This document shows positions 1 to 6,743 of a DNA stretch of 64,000 nt, piece after piece. Source of the stretch: Afipia massiliensis. Lineage in GTDB: Bacteria; Pseudomonadota; Alphaproteobacteria; Rhizobiales; Xanthobacteraceae. Position 1 is the first letter of the stretch; each line of letters opens with the position of its first letter. A program made the translations under genes and the position numbers. Under the pieces are notes generated by a model, which did no database searches, was not told where the DNA came from, and was given only the letters and a program-made list of their open reading frames with translations. The DNA is taken from positions 372,001 through 436,000 of the forward strand of contig NZ_JACHIJ010000002.1 in assembly GCF_014203115.1 (NCBI RefSeq). Direction: 5' to 3'.

Positions 1-120
1 GAGCGCGGCAAGATCGTGCCGAGCCGCATCACGGCCGTGTCGGCAAAGAAGCAGCGTGAGCTCGCCCGCGCCATCAAGCGCTCGCGGTTCCTCGGCCTTC
101 TGCCTTACGTGATCCGCTAA
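1..120 (+). CDS. rpsR: 30S ribosomal protein S18 (C-terminal part)
   Basis: The window opens inside this gene, and only the last 39 residues and the stop codon are visible. They include [20 protein letters not shown] and end with [10 protein letters not shown], the typical C-terminus of bacterial S18, a small-subunit protein that binds 16S rRNA together with S6. A DUF2232 membrane protein and rplI follow on the same strand, which is the usual alphaproteobacterial rpsF-rpsR-DUF2232-rplI operon. The start lies outside the window. Confidence 0.95.
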   Translation, partial: ERGKIVPSRITAVSAKKQRELARAIKRSRFLGLLPYVIR

Positions 121-255
121 ACGATACAGCGAGCGCGCGGCCTCCGCGCGCTCGCAACTCTCTTGATTTTAATCTCATAACACTGCGGGGTCGTCCCACG
201 GTGGATGGTTGGGGTCTTAGGGGCCTCTAACCGCTCGAAAGGAGCGGGACAGCTG

Positions 256-1221
256 ATGATGACGAGCATCCTCATAGCAGTCGCGGCCGGCCTTGCGTCG
301 GCATTGATGTTCGCGTCGATAGTGTCCGGCGCGCTGATCTCGATTGTGCTGTTTTACCTTGCGCCGCTGCCGTTAATGGTCGCTGCGCTGGGCTGGGGAT
401 CGGCCACCGCACTGATCGGCGGGATTGTCGCTGCGCTCGGCCTCGGTGGCATTTTCGGTTTCCCCTATATGGCAGCGTTCGCGCTGAGCATCGCCCTGCC
501 CGCATGGTGGCTTGGATATCTGACTCTGCTGGCGCGTCCGGTCTCGAACGATCCACAACTGGCAAATCTCGCACCGGCGCTCGACTGGTATCCGACCGGT
601 CGCATCCTGATGTGGATCGCGGCATTCGCCACCCTCACCACGATCAGCGCACTGCTCACATTGGGCAGCGACGCAGAGAGTATCAACGGCGCGCTGCGCC
701 GCGGCCTGCTGCGCATCATCGGGCGCGGGGCTGTCACGCCTGCAGGTGAAAGCGAACGGGTGGTCGACGCACTGGTGGCGGTTGCGCCAGGTGCCGCAAC
801 GATCATCGCGATGGTGACGCTGACACTCAATCTGTGGCTCTCCGCCAAGATCACGACCACATCCGGCCGCCTGATGCGACCATGGCCCGACCTGCGCACC
901 ACCACACTGCCGAGGATGGTGCTGGGCGCGCTGCTGGCCGCAGTCGTGCTCTGCTTTACCGGCGGGCTGCTGGCGATGCTGGCACAGATCGTCAGCGCGG
1001 CACTGCTGATGGCCTACGCGATCACGGGGTTTGCGGTGCTGCATACCGTGACGCAGGCGTTTTCGGGCCGCGCTTTCGTGCTCGGCGCCGCCTATGCCGG
1101 GACTCTGTTCATCGGCTGGCCGCTGATTGGAATGATCGGCCTCGGCCTCGCCGATGCTGTTCTTGGAATTCGACAAGCCTACTGGAACCGACGCGGGCCA
1201 CCGCCCCTGCCGAGTTCCTGA
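256..1221 (+). CDS. DUF2232 family integral membrane protein
   Basis: This 321-residue protein is almost entirely hydrophobic, with about eight predicted membrane segments and only short polar loops. It matches the DUF2232/YybS-like membrane proteins found between rpsR and rplI in rhizobia; the function is not known. I chose the ATG at 256 because the purine-rich stretch GGAGCGGGA lies just before it, whereas the in-frame ATG at 205 has no ribosome binding site. The gene sits 135 bases after rpsR and 52 bases before rplI and probably belongs to the ribosomal transcript. Confidence 0.85.
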   Translation: MMTSILIAVAAGLASALMFASIVSGALISIVLFYLAPLPLMVAALGWGSATALIGGIVAALGLGGIFGFPYMAAFALSIALPAWWLGYLTLLARPVSNDPQLANLAPALDWYPTGRILMWIAAFATLTTISALLTLGSDAESINGALRRGLLRIIGRGAVTPAGESERVVDALVAVAPGAATIIAMVTLTLNLWLSAKITTTSGRLMRPWPDLRTTTLPRMVLGALLAAVVLCFTGGLLAMLAQIVSAALLMAYAITGFAVLHTVTQAFSGRAFVLGAAYAGTLFIGWPLIGMIGLGLADAVLGIRQAYWNRRGPPPLPSS

Positions 1222-1273
1222 TCTTCAACCTGAACGCAACATCAACTCAACTCAGACTCAACGGAGAACTCAA

Positions 1274-1879
1274 ATGGAAGTCATTCTGCTGGAACGCGTG
1301 GCCAAGCTCGGCCAGATGGGCGATGTGGTCAAAGTTAAGGACGGGTTCGCCCGTAACTTCCTGCTCAAGCGCAACAAGGCGCTGCGCGCGACCAAGGAAA
1401 ACCGCGAGAAGTACGACGGCATGAAGGCCGATCTCGAGGCCAAGAACATTCAGGCCAAGGGTGAAGCCACCAAGGTCGCCGAGAAGATCGACGGCCGCAA
1501 CGTCGTCATCATCCGTCAGGCGTCGGAAACCGGCCAGCTTTACGGCTCGGTGTCGGTGCGCGACATCATGGCCGCCCTCGAAGCCGACGGCGTTTCGCTG
1601 AACCGTCAGCAGGTGCTGCTCGACGCGCCGATCAAGACCATCGGCCAGCACAAGATCACCATCGCTGTGCATCCTGAAGTCGAAGTCCACGTATCGACGA
1701 CGGTTGCTCGCTCCGAAGCGGAAGCCGAGCGCATCAACCGCGGCGAAGACGTCAACAGCCGTCAGGAAGATCGCGACGCAGCTGCCGAAGCCATCGCCGC
1801 CGCCGGCGAGTTCTTCGATCCGGAAGCGCAGCACGACGAAGCTGCCGAACCGGCAGAAACTCCTGCCGAAGAGAAGTAA
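1274..1879 (+). CDS. rplI: 50S ribosomal protein L9
   Basis: This 201-residue protein begins [20 protein letters not shown], the signature N-terminal domain of L9, which binds 23S rRNA at the base of the L1 stalk. Residues 1-50 form the small RNA-binding domain, followed by the long connecting helix and the C-terminal domain to about 150. The remaining roughly 50 residues are an acidic Ala/Glu-rich tail, common in alphaproteobacterial L9. An in-frame upstream start at 1154 overlaps the preceding gene and is rejected; the ATG at 1274 is preceded by GGAGAAC. A REP-like palindrome and a terminator follow. Confidence 0.97.
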   Translation: MEVILLERVAKLGQMGDVVKVKDGFARNFLLKRNKALRATKENREKYDGMKADLEAKNIQAKGEATKVAEKIDGRNVVIIRQASETGQLYGSVSVRDIMAALEADGVSLNRQQVLLDAPIKTIGQHKITIAVHPEVEVHVSTTVARSEAEAERINRGEDVNSRQEDRDAAAEAIAAAGEFFDPEAQHDEAAEPAETPAEEK

Positions 1880-1890
1880 GGCTCCAATCC

Positions 1891-1968
1891 GTCATTGCGA
1901 GCGAAGCGAAGCAATCCAGAATTTTCAAACAAACTGGATTGCTTCGTCGCTACGCTCCTCGCAATGAC
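1891..1968. repeat. REP-type palindrome, GTCATTGCGAGCGAAGCG family
   Basis: The left arm starts GTCATTGCGAG and runs to CAATCCAG (1891-1919). The right arm starts CTGGATTGCTTCG and ends CTCGCAATGAC (1934-1968). The two arms are imperfect reverse complements around a short AT-rich centre, so the transcript can fold into a long hairpin. This family is common between genes in Bradyrhizobium and relatives. It lies between rplI and the rplI terminator. Confidence 0.85.
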
Positions 1969-1980
1969 AATCAGCGACAC

Positions 1981-2014
1981 AAGCCCGGTCTCATCGAGAC
2001 CGGGCTTTTGTTTT
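1981..2014 (+). terminator. Rho-independent terminator of the rpsR-rplI operon
   Basis: A perfect 12-bp stem (AAGCCCGGTCTC / GAGACCGGGCTT) with a 3-base loop is followed by TTTTG. It lies about 100 bases after the rplI stop and closes the ribosomal operon. It may also serve the convergent thioesterase gene. Confidence 0.9.
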
Positions 2015-2042
2015 GCGATAACTCCCGGAGCCGATAACAGAC

Positions 2043-2498
2043 CTAGCTGACGACCTTCGGCGCGACGGCCTGATCGATCATCGCAATCGACGCCAGCGCG
2101 GTCGCGGTGTGCTTCTCCGCGCCGTCGATGACGCAGAACACGTCGGCAGCGACGACCGACACCTGCCGTCCCGGCTTCACCACGCGCGCGCGGCAGATCA
2201 GCCGGTCCCCAGACGCAGGCGCAAGCAGGTTCAACTTGTATTCTGCGGTCAGCGCCGCCTGACCCTTCACGGTCGCAGCCGCGATCGTGGTCGCGTTGTC
2301 GATCAGGAACGCCGTCACGCCGCCGTGGAAGAACCCGTTCTGCTGCAACAGCTCCGGCCGGCGGTCTACTGACAGCACACAGCCGCCGCGCGTGAGATCG
2401 GTCACCTCGGCGCCGACATGAGTCATGAACCCCTGACGCATGACGTTGTTGCGGATGTGCGCCGCGATCGGTGTGAACTCTGTATCTGCCTGAAGCAT
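2043..2498 (-). CDS. PaaI-type hotdog-fold thioesterase
   Basis: The 151-residue protein has the hotdog thioesterase pattern: QQNGFFHGGVTAFLIDNA around residues 53-70 carries the HGG motif followed by an acidic residue on the catalytic helix, and TAEYKLNLLAPASGD follows in the central strand. Members of this family hydrolyse small acyl- or aryl-CoA thioesters; the substrate cannot be read here. The start ATG overlaps the stop of the upstream tetR gene (TAATG), so translation is probably coupled. A longer in-frame start is rejected because it would lie deep inside tetR. GGGAGAG is the likely ribosome binding site. Confidence 0.85.
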   Translation of the reverse strand: MLQADTEFTPIAAHIRNNVMRQGFMTHVGAEVTDLTRGGCVLSVDRRPELLQQNGFFHGGVTAFLIDNATTIAAATVKGQAALTAEYKLNLLAPASGDRLICRARVVKPGRQVSVVAADVFCVIDGAEKHTATALASIAMIDQAVAPKVVS

Positions 2499-3082
2499 TA
2501 TCGCTCTCCCTTTGCCGTCAATGCGCGGACAGCGCACGCAATCAGCTCATCGGCGTGGCCGCGCGGATCGGAAGGATCGCGGCCCGATAGCCACGCGCGG
2601 CAGACGAATTGCGCCGGGCCGATGATCTGGCTGAAGAACAGCGAAGCCTGCATGGGCCGTAACTCACCGCTCGCGACCAGCGGCGCGCGCCACGCCTCGA
2701 CACCCTCCGCGACTGTTGCATTCCGCGCCTCGCGCGCGTCGCGCACATCCTGCGCCCATTCGCTGCGCGATATCTCGAACAGGAAATTGGCTTCGCGGCG
2801 ATTGTCCATCACCCACGCCAGATGCGTGCGGATCAAACGCGCGATGCCTTCCTCCGCGCCGGGCGGCGGGTCGATCACATCGAGCATGGCGATGTGGTAG
2901 CGCCGCAGCACCTCGAGAAACAGCGTGCCGGCCAGTTCACGCTTGGAGCCGAAGAAGTGGAAAAAGCTGCCGTTGGACGCACCGGCCCGCTCCCGGATCG
3001 CGGCAACCGTCGCGCCTTCAAAGCCGTCCCGGTCGAACACCGCCAAAGCCGCTGTCAGCAGATCGTCGCGCGCACCCGCCAT
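2498..3082 (-). CDS. TetR/AcrR family transcriptional regulator
   Basis: The 194-residue protein begins with a TetR DNA-binding domain: ATVAAIRERAGASNGSFFHFF around residues 24-44 is the helix-turn-helix, with the typical YxHF-like SFFHFF recognition helix and the KREL motif after it. The C-terminal 130 residues are the helical ligand and dimer domain. The gene overlaps the downstream thioesterase by one base. A palindrome directly upstream is a good autoregulatory operator. Inference: it represses a two-gene acyl-CoA-related operon; the ligand is unknown. Confidence 0.9.
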   Translation of the reverse strand: MAGARDDLLTAALAVFDRDGFEGATVAAIRERAGASNGSFFHFFGSKRELAGTLFLEVLRRYHIAMLDVIDPPPGAEEGIARLIRTHLAWVMDNRREANFLFEISRSEWAQDVRDAREARNATVAEGVEAWRAPLVASGELRPMQASLFFSQIIGPAQFVCRAWLSGRDPSDPRGHADELIACAVRALTAKGER

Positions 3083-3099
3083 GACTGCCCTCGTGATGA

Positions 3100-3126
3100 C
3101 TAGAGTATTACTCTAGAGTTTTACTC
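3100..3126 (-). promoter_or_regulatory. Predicted TetR operator in front of the tetR-thioesterase operon
   Basis: CTAGAGTATTACTCTAG (3100-3116) is a perfect 17-base palindrome around a central T. A second, near-identical half-overlapping copy follows: AGAGTATTACTC at 3102-3113 and AGAGTTTTACTC at 3115-3126, 13 bases apart. The site lies about 20 bases upstream of the tetR start codon, where bound repressor would block transcription. Confidence 0.7.
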
Positions 3127-3184
3127 CGGTCGAGACAAGAGCCATCGCGCGGGCAGATCCGCATGCGCTACCCAGATTGGGGAT

Positions 3185-4051
3185 TTAGCGGGAGATCGGC
3201 GGTTCAGGGTTACCGGCGGGAACCGGCGGCGGCCCGACCGGCACCACCGGAGCCGGCGGTGGCGGTGCAGGGCCGATGTCGATGGTCAACGGCCCCGACG
3301 GGACATCTTCCTTCGGAGGCGCGGCAGCTACTTCGGCCGGTTTCGCACCGTCCTTCGGCGCAGGCGTCACAGCAGGCACCGGGTCCGGACGCGTTCCCTC
3401 GACCTTCGCGGTTTCGCTCTTGTCGGAGTCCTTGGCAGGTTCGGTCTTGCCTGCGTCCTGCTTGGCGGCATCCGCGGCGGGCTCGTCCTTCGGCACTCCG
3501 TGCCGGTCTTCGATCTTCGGCGGCGCGGGGTCTTTCGCGGCCCTGGCGGCCTCGCGCGCGGCCTGCCTGGCCGCTCTCCGCTCGGCCGCAGCCTTCTGGC
3601 GGGCCGTCATCGTCTGAGAGTCAGGCGCACCGCTCTGCAATCCGTCGGCGTCCGGTCGTGCGGCTTCCTGTGTCGGCGGTTTGCGGCCCTTCGCTGCCTG
3701 CTCGGGACCTGGCTCCTGCCCCGGTCGGCCGCCTTTCGCCTCCTGCCCTTGTCTCGTCAGATTGCCCCCGCCGGGTGCTGCATTGGCGGCGCCATTGGAG
3801 AGGACATAGGCGCTCATGGCCGCGGCCATGTCGGTGCTCGTGGTGTAGTGCTGGCGCAGGAAGCCCGGCAGCGATCCGGGCGAGACGCTTTTCAGCAATC
3901 CGCGCGAACTCTTGTGGCAGAGCGAGCAGGTGCTGGAGAAAATCTGGGAGGGAGGCTTGCCGGCTTCAAGATTCTGCGCGTCCGCCGAGGTCGCCCCGAA
4001 ACAGCCCAACACAAAAGCCACCGCCGCCAAAATGAGCGCTCGGCTCAACAT
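3185..4051 (-). CDS. Secreted cytochrome c-like protein with long Pro/Ala-rich tail
   Basis: The 288-residue protein starts with a signal peptide (about residues 1-25, ending SADA). A single haem-binding motif, CSLCH, lies near residues 42-46, within SSTCSLCHKSSRGLLKS, and a methionine in the following helical part could be the sixth haem ligand. The cytochrome-like domain ends near residue 100. The last 180 residues are low-complexity, rich in Ala, Pro, Lys and Glu, probably an extended periplasmic linker. I do not recognise a named family. Redox role is inferred from the CxxCH motif only. Confidence 0.75.
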   Translation of the reverse strand: MLSRALILAAVAFVLGCFGATSADAQNLEAGKPPSQIFSSTCSLCHKSSRGLLKSVSPGSLPGFLRQHYTTSTDMAAAMSAYVLSNGAANAAPGGGNLTRQGQEAKGGRPGQEPGPEQAAKGRKPPTQEAARPDADGLQSGAPDSQTMTARQKAAAERRAARQAAREAARAAKDPAPPKIEDRHGVPKDEPAADAAKQDAGKTEPAKDSDKSETAKVEGTRPDPVPAVTPAPKDGAKPAEVAAAPPKEDVPSGPLTIDIGPAPPPPAPVVPVGPPPVPAGNPEPPISR

Positions 4052-4333
4052 CCAAGGTCTCCAGATCTAAGCCAGCAAAGGTCAGATGGCGGCCCCAGCC
4101 CTGCCCTCAGCCTCGCGGTCACCTTTAGCGGATTATGCCGCGAATGGAAGTACCGAGATTTCGCAACTGCGTGAGCCTGTTGGCAGCCGCCCTTTCGGCA
4201 TGCCGCCATCGACTCACCAGACAAAAATGCAGATCAGCCTTCCACGACCCCAGCCTACGTCAAAATACGATTGAAACCGGAACAAAAAATACCAACATTT
4301 ATCTGCATGTGAGACCACATTGGATCGTTGGAC

Positions 4334-5593
4334 ATGCGTTCGATGGATCGCCTGCTGCGGTTTTTCCTGAGCCAGTTCATCCGCCGGGGCTCGGTGACGT
4401 TCACGACGTCAAGCGGCGCCACCTTTACCTGCGGCGACGGAACGGGCCGGCCCGTCTCGGTCAGATTCCTGACAGCGGAGGCCCAGCGGCATCTGCTGCT
4501 CGATCCGGAGCTGGCCATCGGAGAGATTTATACGGACGGCGACTTCATCGTCGAAAACGGCTCGATCGCGGACCTCCTGGCCATCGCGCTTAACCAGCCC
4601 GACATGGTGCCGCGCTGGTCGAGGGTGCGCTGGTGGCTCCGTTACCTGATCCGGCACTGGCAGCAGTTCAATCCACCCGAGCGTTCGAAGCGCAACGTCG
4701 CTAGCCACTACGATCTCGACGGGCGGCTGTATCGCCTCTTCCTCGACGCCGACATGCAGTACAGTTGCGCTTACTTCGAGACGCCGGAGTCGTCGCTCGA
4801 CGACGCGCAACTCGCCAAGAAGCGCCACCTCGCCGCCAAACTGCTGGTCAAGCCGGATCACCGCCTGCTCGACATTGGCTCCGGCTGGGGCGGTCTCGGC
4901 CTTTATCTTGCGGGAATGACCGGCGCGAAGGTGACCGGCGTCACCCTGTCGGAGGAACAACTCGGCGTATCGAACGCGCGCGCCGGTGAATTGAACCTGA
5001 CCGGCCGCGCCGAATTCCGTCTGCAGGATTATCGTGAGACACCCGGTCCGTTCGACCGCATCGTCTCCGTCGGCATGTTCGAACATGTCGGCGTCGATTA
5101 CTACGACACCTACTTCAAGCGCTGTGCGGAACTGCTCGCCGACGACGGCGTGATGGTGCTGCATTCGATCGGGCGATCGGAAGGCCCCGGCATCACCAAT
5201 CCGTGGATCGCAAAGTACATTTTCCCCGGCGGCTATATTCCGGCATTGTCCGAGGTGCTGCCCGCGATCGAGCGGGCCGGACTTCTGGTCAATGACGTTG
5301 AAGTCCTGCGGCTGCACTACGCTGAAACGCTGAAGGCGTGGCGCGAGCGCTTCCTCGCCCGCCGCCAGGAAGCTGCTAAGCTGTACGACGAACGCTTTGT
5401 GCGGATGTGGGAATTCTACCTTGCGTCGTCCGAGATGTCGTTTCGCAAGCAGAGCATGATGGTGTTCCAGATTCAGCTCAGCAAACGGCAGGGTGTGGTT
5501 CCGATCACGCGCGATTACATCGCCCGCGAGGAACAACGGCTGCGCGAAGTCGAGGCGACGAAGCGTCCGGTGCTGCGGCTCGCGGGCGAATAA
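4334..5593 (+). CDS. cfa: Cyclopropane-fatty-acyl-phospholipid synthase family methyltransferase
   Basis: The 419-residue protein matches the CFA synthase family, which uses S-adenosylmethionine to methylenate double bonds of membrane phospholipid acyl chains. The N-terminal 120 residues are the lipid-binding part. The SAM site follows, with LLDIGSGWGGLGLYLA near residue 180, VTGVTLSEEQ, and SVGMFEHVG near 250. ASHYDLDGRLYRLFLD is also typical. The start is uncertain: a TTG at 4328, ATG at 4334 and ATG at 4343 are all in frame, and none has a clear ribosome binding site. It stands alone, with about 280 bases of noncoding DNA upstream. Confidence 0.9.
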   Translation: MRSMDRLLRFFLSQFIRRGSVTFTTSSGATFTCGDGTGRPVSVRFLTAEAQRHLLLDPELAIGEIYTDGDFIVENGSIADLLAIALNQPDMVPRWSRVRWWLRYLIRHWQQFNPPERSKRNVASHYDLDGRLYRLFLDADMQYSCAYFETPESSLDDAQLAKKRHLAAKLLVKPDHRLLDIGSGWGGLGLYLAGMTGAKVTGVTLSEEQLGVSNARAGELNLTGRAEFRLQDYRETPGPFDRIVSVGMFEHVGVDYYDTYFKRCAELLADDGVMVLHSIGRSEGPGITNPWIAKYIFPGGYIPALSEVLPAIERAGLLVNDVEVLRLHYAETLKAWRERFLARRQEAAKLYDERFVRMWEFYLASSEMSFRKQSMMVFQIQLSKRQGVVPITRDYIAREEQRLREVEATKRPVLRLAGE

Positions 5594-5625
5594 GCCGATC
5601 TAGCGATCCGGACGCAGCGCCGGGA

Positions 5626-6003
5626 TCAGGCTTCGACGGCCCCACCGCTTTCCGCCCAGTCCTTGAAGGCGCCGGCGTTGAAGACTTCGCCGTAACCCAA
5701 ATCCTTGAGCGCCTTGCCGCTCAGCGCGGATCGGCCACCGGACGCGCAATAAACGATGACAGTTTTGTCCTTGGCGAAATTCTTGTCGTGATAAGGCGAT
5801 TCAGGATCGGCGCGGAATTCCAGCATGCCGCGCGAGACATTGACCGCCCCGGCAATCTTGCCGCTCTTCTCCACCTCGTGCGCATCGCGTACGTCGACCA
5901 CCAGCGTATTGCCTTTAGCAATCATCTCGCGTGTCTCGGCCGGAGTGATCTTCGGAACTGCTGCGTTGGCTTCAGCCATCAGCTGCTTCACGCTCGTAAC
6001 CAT
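5626..6003 (-). CDS. Rhodanese-like domain protein
   Basis: The 125-residue protein is a single rhodanese domain. Residues 34-43 (LVVDVRDAHE) carry the conserved DVR(D/E) strand, and YCASGGRS at 85-92 holds the presumed catalytic Cys86 in the active-site loop. Such proteins move sulfane sulfur from a donor such as thiosulfate to an acceptor thiol or cyanide; the partner is unknown. No signal peptide is seen, so it is cytoplasmic. It faces away from the tRNA-like genes and shares no obvious operon. Confidence 0.9.
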   Translation of the reverse strand: MVTSVKQLMAEANAAVPKITPAETREMIAKGNTLVVDVRDAHEVEKSGKIAGAVNVSRGMLEFRADPESPYHDKNFAKDKTVIVYCASGGRSALSGKALKDLGYGEVFNAGAFKDWAESGGAVEA

Positions 6004-6196
6004 CTTGAACCTCTCGTTTAGGGGAAAGAAGCTCCTTAGATCCCGGCCCGTTAGTCAGGATCGCCACGCGCCGCCGAAACCTATGGTGAATCCGCAGGCA
6101 GCTCAATCCGATATATCGCCCTTTCGCTGACGCACATTAACCAACGACTCGATCTGTAATTGCGCGGGTCCAGCTGTTGGTGCACGCTCGATTCAT

Positions 6197-6272
6197 GGCC
6201 CGGTGGCGGAAAGTCTACGCGGGAGCGCGGCAAACGCTTCATATCCTGGTTCAAATCCAGGCTGGGCCTCCA
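6197..6272 (+). tRNA. Atypical tRNA, Cys(GCA)-like
   Basis: The 76-base sequence folds into a cloverleaf: a 7-bp acceptor stem (GGCCCGG / CTGGGCC, one G-U), U8, a perfect 5-bp T stem (CCTGG / CCAGG) with loop TTCAAAT, discriminator U73 and an encoded CCA. The anticodon loop CGGCAAA reads GCA, and U73 plus GCA fits cysteine. It is abnormal in three ways: position 33 is G instead of the near-universal U; the D loop (GAAAGTCTA) lacks the GG that docks with the T loop; and the anticodon stem can extend to 6 bp. It may be a specialised tRNA or a decaying copy. tRNA-Cys identity is inference. Confidence 0.55.
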
Positions 6273-6303
6273 AGTTTTGAAGTCTTTAAAGTTTTGAAGT
6301 CTT
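6272..6303 (+). repeat. 15-bp direct repeat filling the spacer between the two tRNA-like genes
   Basis: AAGTTTTGAAGTCTT occurs at 6272-6286 and again at 6289-6303, separated by two bases. The first copy begins at the last base of the upstream CCA and the second ends immediately before the next tRNA, so the two copies fill the spacer. A tandem duplication or recombination event at this point is suggested. Confidence 0.85.
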
Positions 6304-6389
6304 GGAAAGGTGGCTGAGTGGCTTAAGGCACCGCTAACGCGGCACACGGGAAACCGTGTCGAAGGTTCGAATCCTGTCCCTTTCCTCCA
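6304..6389 (+). tRNA. Atypical class II (Ser-like) tRNA with shortened anticodon arm
   Basis: The 86-base sequence has a perfect 7-bp acceptor stem (GGAAAGG / CCTTTCC), U8, a normal D arm with GG, a long variable arm (ACACGG / CCGTGT with GAAA loop), T loop TTCGAAT and encoded CCA. The anticodon arm (6331-6342, CCGCTAACGCGG) is only 12 bases instead of 17: a 4-bp stem with a 4-base loop and no usable anticodon. A five-base loss from a Ser(GCU)-type arm such as CCGCG-CTGCTAA-CGCGG would explain it. The T stem has an A-G mismatch, and the discriminator is U, whereas bacterial tRNA-Ser has G. Pseudogene or noncanonical tRNA. Confidence 0.5.
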
Positions 6390-6402
6390 TTTCTTATGAT
6401 AC

Positions 6403-6437
6403 CGCCGCTTCCCAATTGGAGGCGGCGTTCTTTTTTG
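6403..6437 (+). terminator. Rho-independent terminator after the tRNA pair
   Basis: A 10-bp stem (CGCCGCTTCC / GGAGGCGGCG, one T-G pair) with loop CAATT is followed by TTCTTTTTTG. It begins 13 bases after the second tRNA, which shows that the tRNA pair is, or recently was, a defined transcription unit. Confidence 0.9.
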
Positions 6438-6743
6438 CGAAGTTCTTTCGGTGGAACTCCCTGACGTCAGAGCCATGCGGCTGATCATCTGTCTTGTATG
6501 TCAGCAGCTTCGGGCAATCGTTTGAAGCAAGCCTGAAACAGCCGCCCGGACGTTTCGCTGAATGACATGCGCGAAACGATCGCGCAGCGCAAATCAAGCG
6601 TTTCCGCCATCTTCTCCACTGCGGCGTGTTGGTGGGGGATAGCTTGCTTGAATCATTTTGAGCGACGAACGGACAGGCCTATGAGTTGGGTCAGTCTCCT
6701 GCCTTGCCCTGCTTTGGTCCGATTAGAAGAACATTCAATACTC
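6438..6743. other. 306-bp noncoding leader before dnaB
   Basis: I see no gene here. An open frame continuous with dnaB begins at 6567, but its residues do not resemble the DnaB N-terminus. The stretch presumably carries the dnaB promoter. I could not single out a convincing -35/-10 pair. Confidence 0.5.

Noticed and set aside
4135-4593. Plus-strand 152-residue frame in the leader of the CFA synthase-like gene
   Set aside because: It runs into the real gene in another frame and resembles no protein; the 276-bp gap before the gene shows no coding features.
6304-6389. Allo-tRNA or selenocysteine tRNA identity for the second tRNA
   Set aside because: The acceptor is 7 bp and the helices cannot be rearranged into an 8+4 or 9+3 acceptor/T-stem layout without mismatches; no UCA anticodon exists. 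Kept only as atypical Ser-like.
6081-6597. Minus-strand open frames across the tRNA pair (e.g. a 135-residue frame with GTGFEPSTRFPVCRVSG)
   Set aside because: They are antisense to the two tRNA-like genes and the terminator; such frames are a well-known source of false hypothetical proteins.
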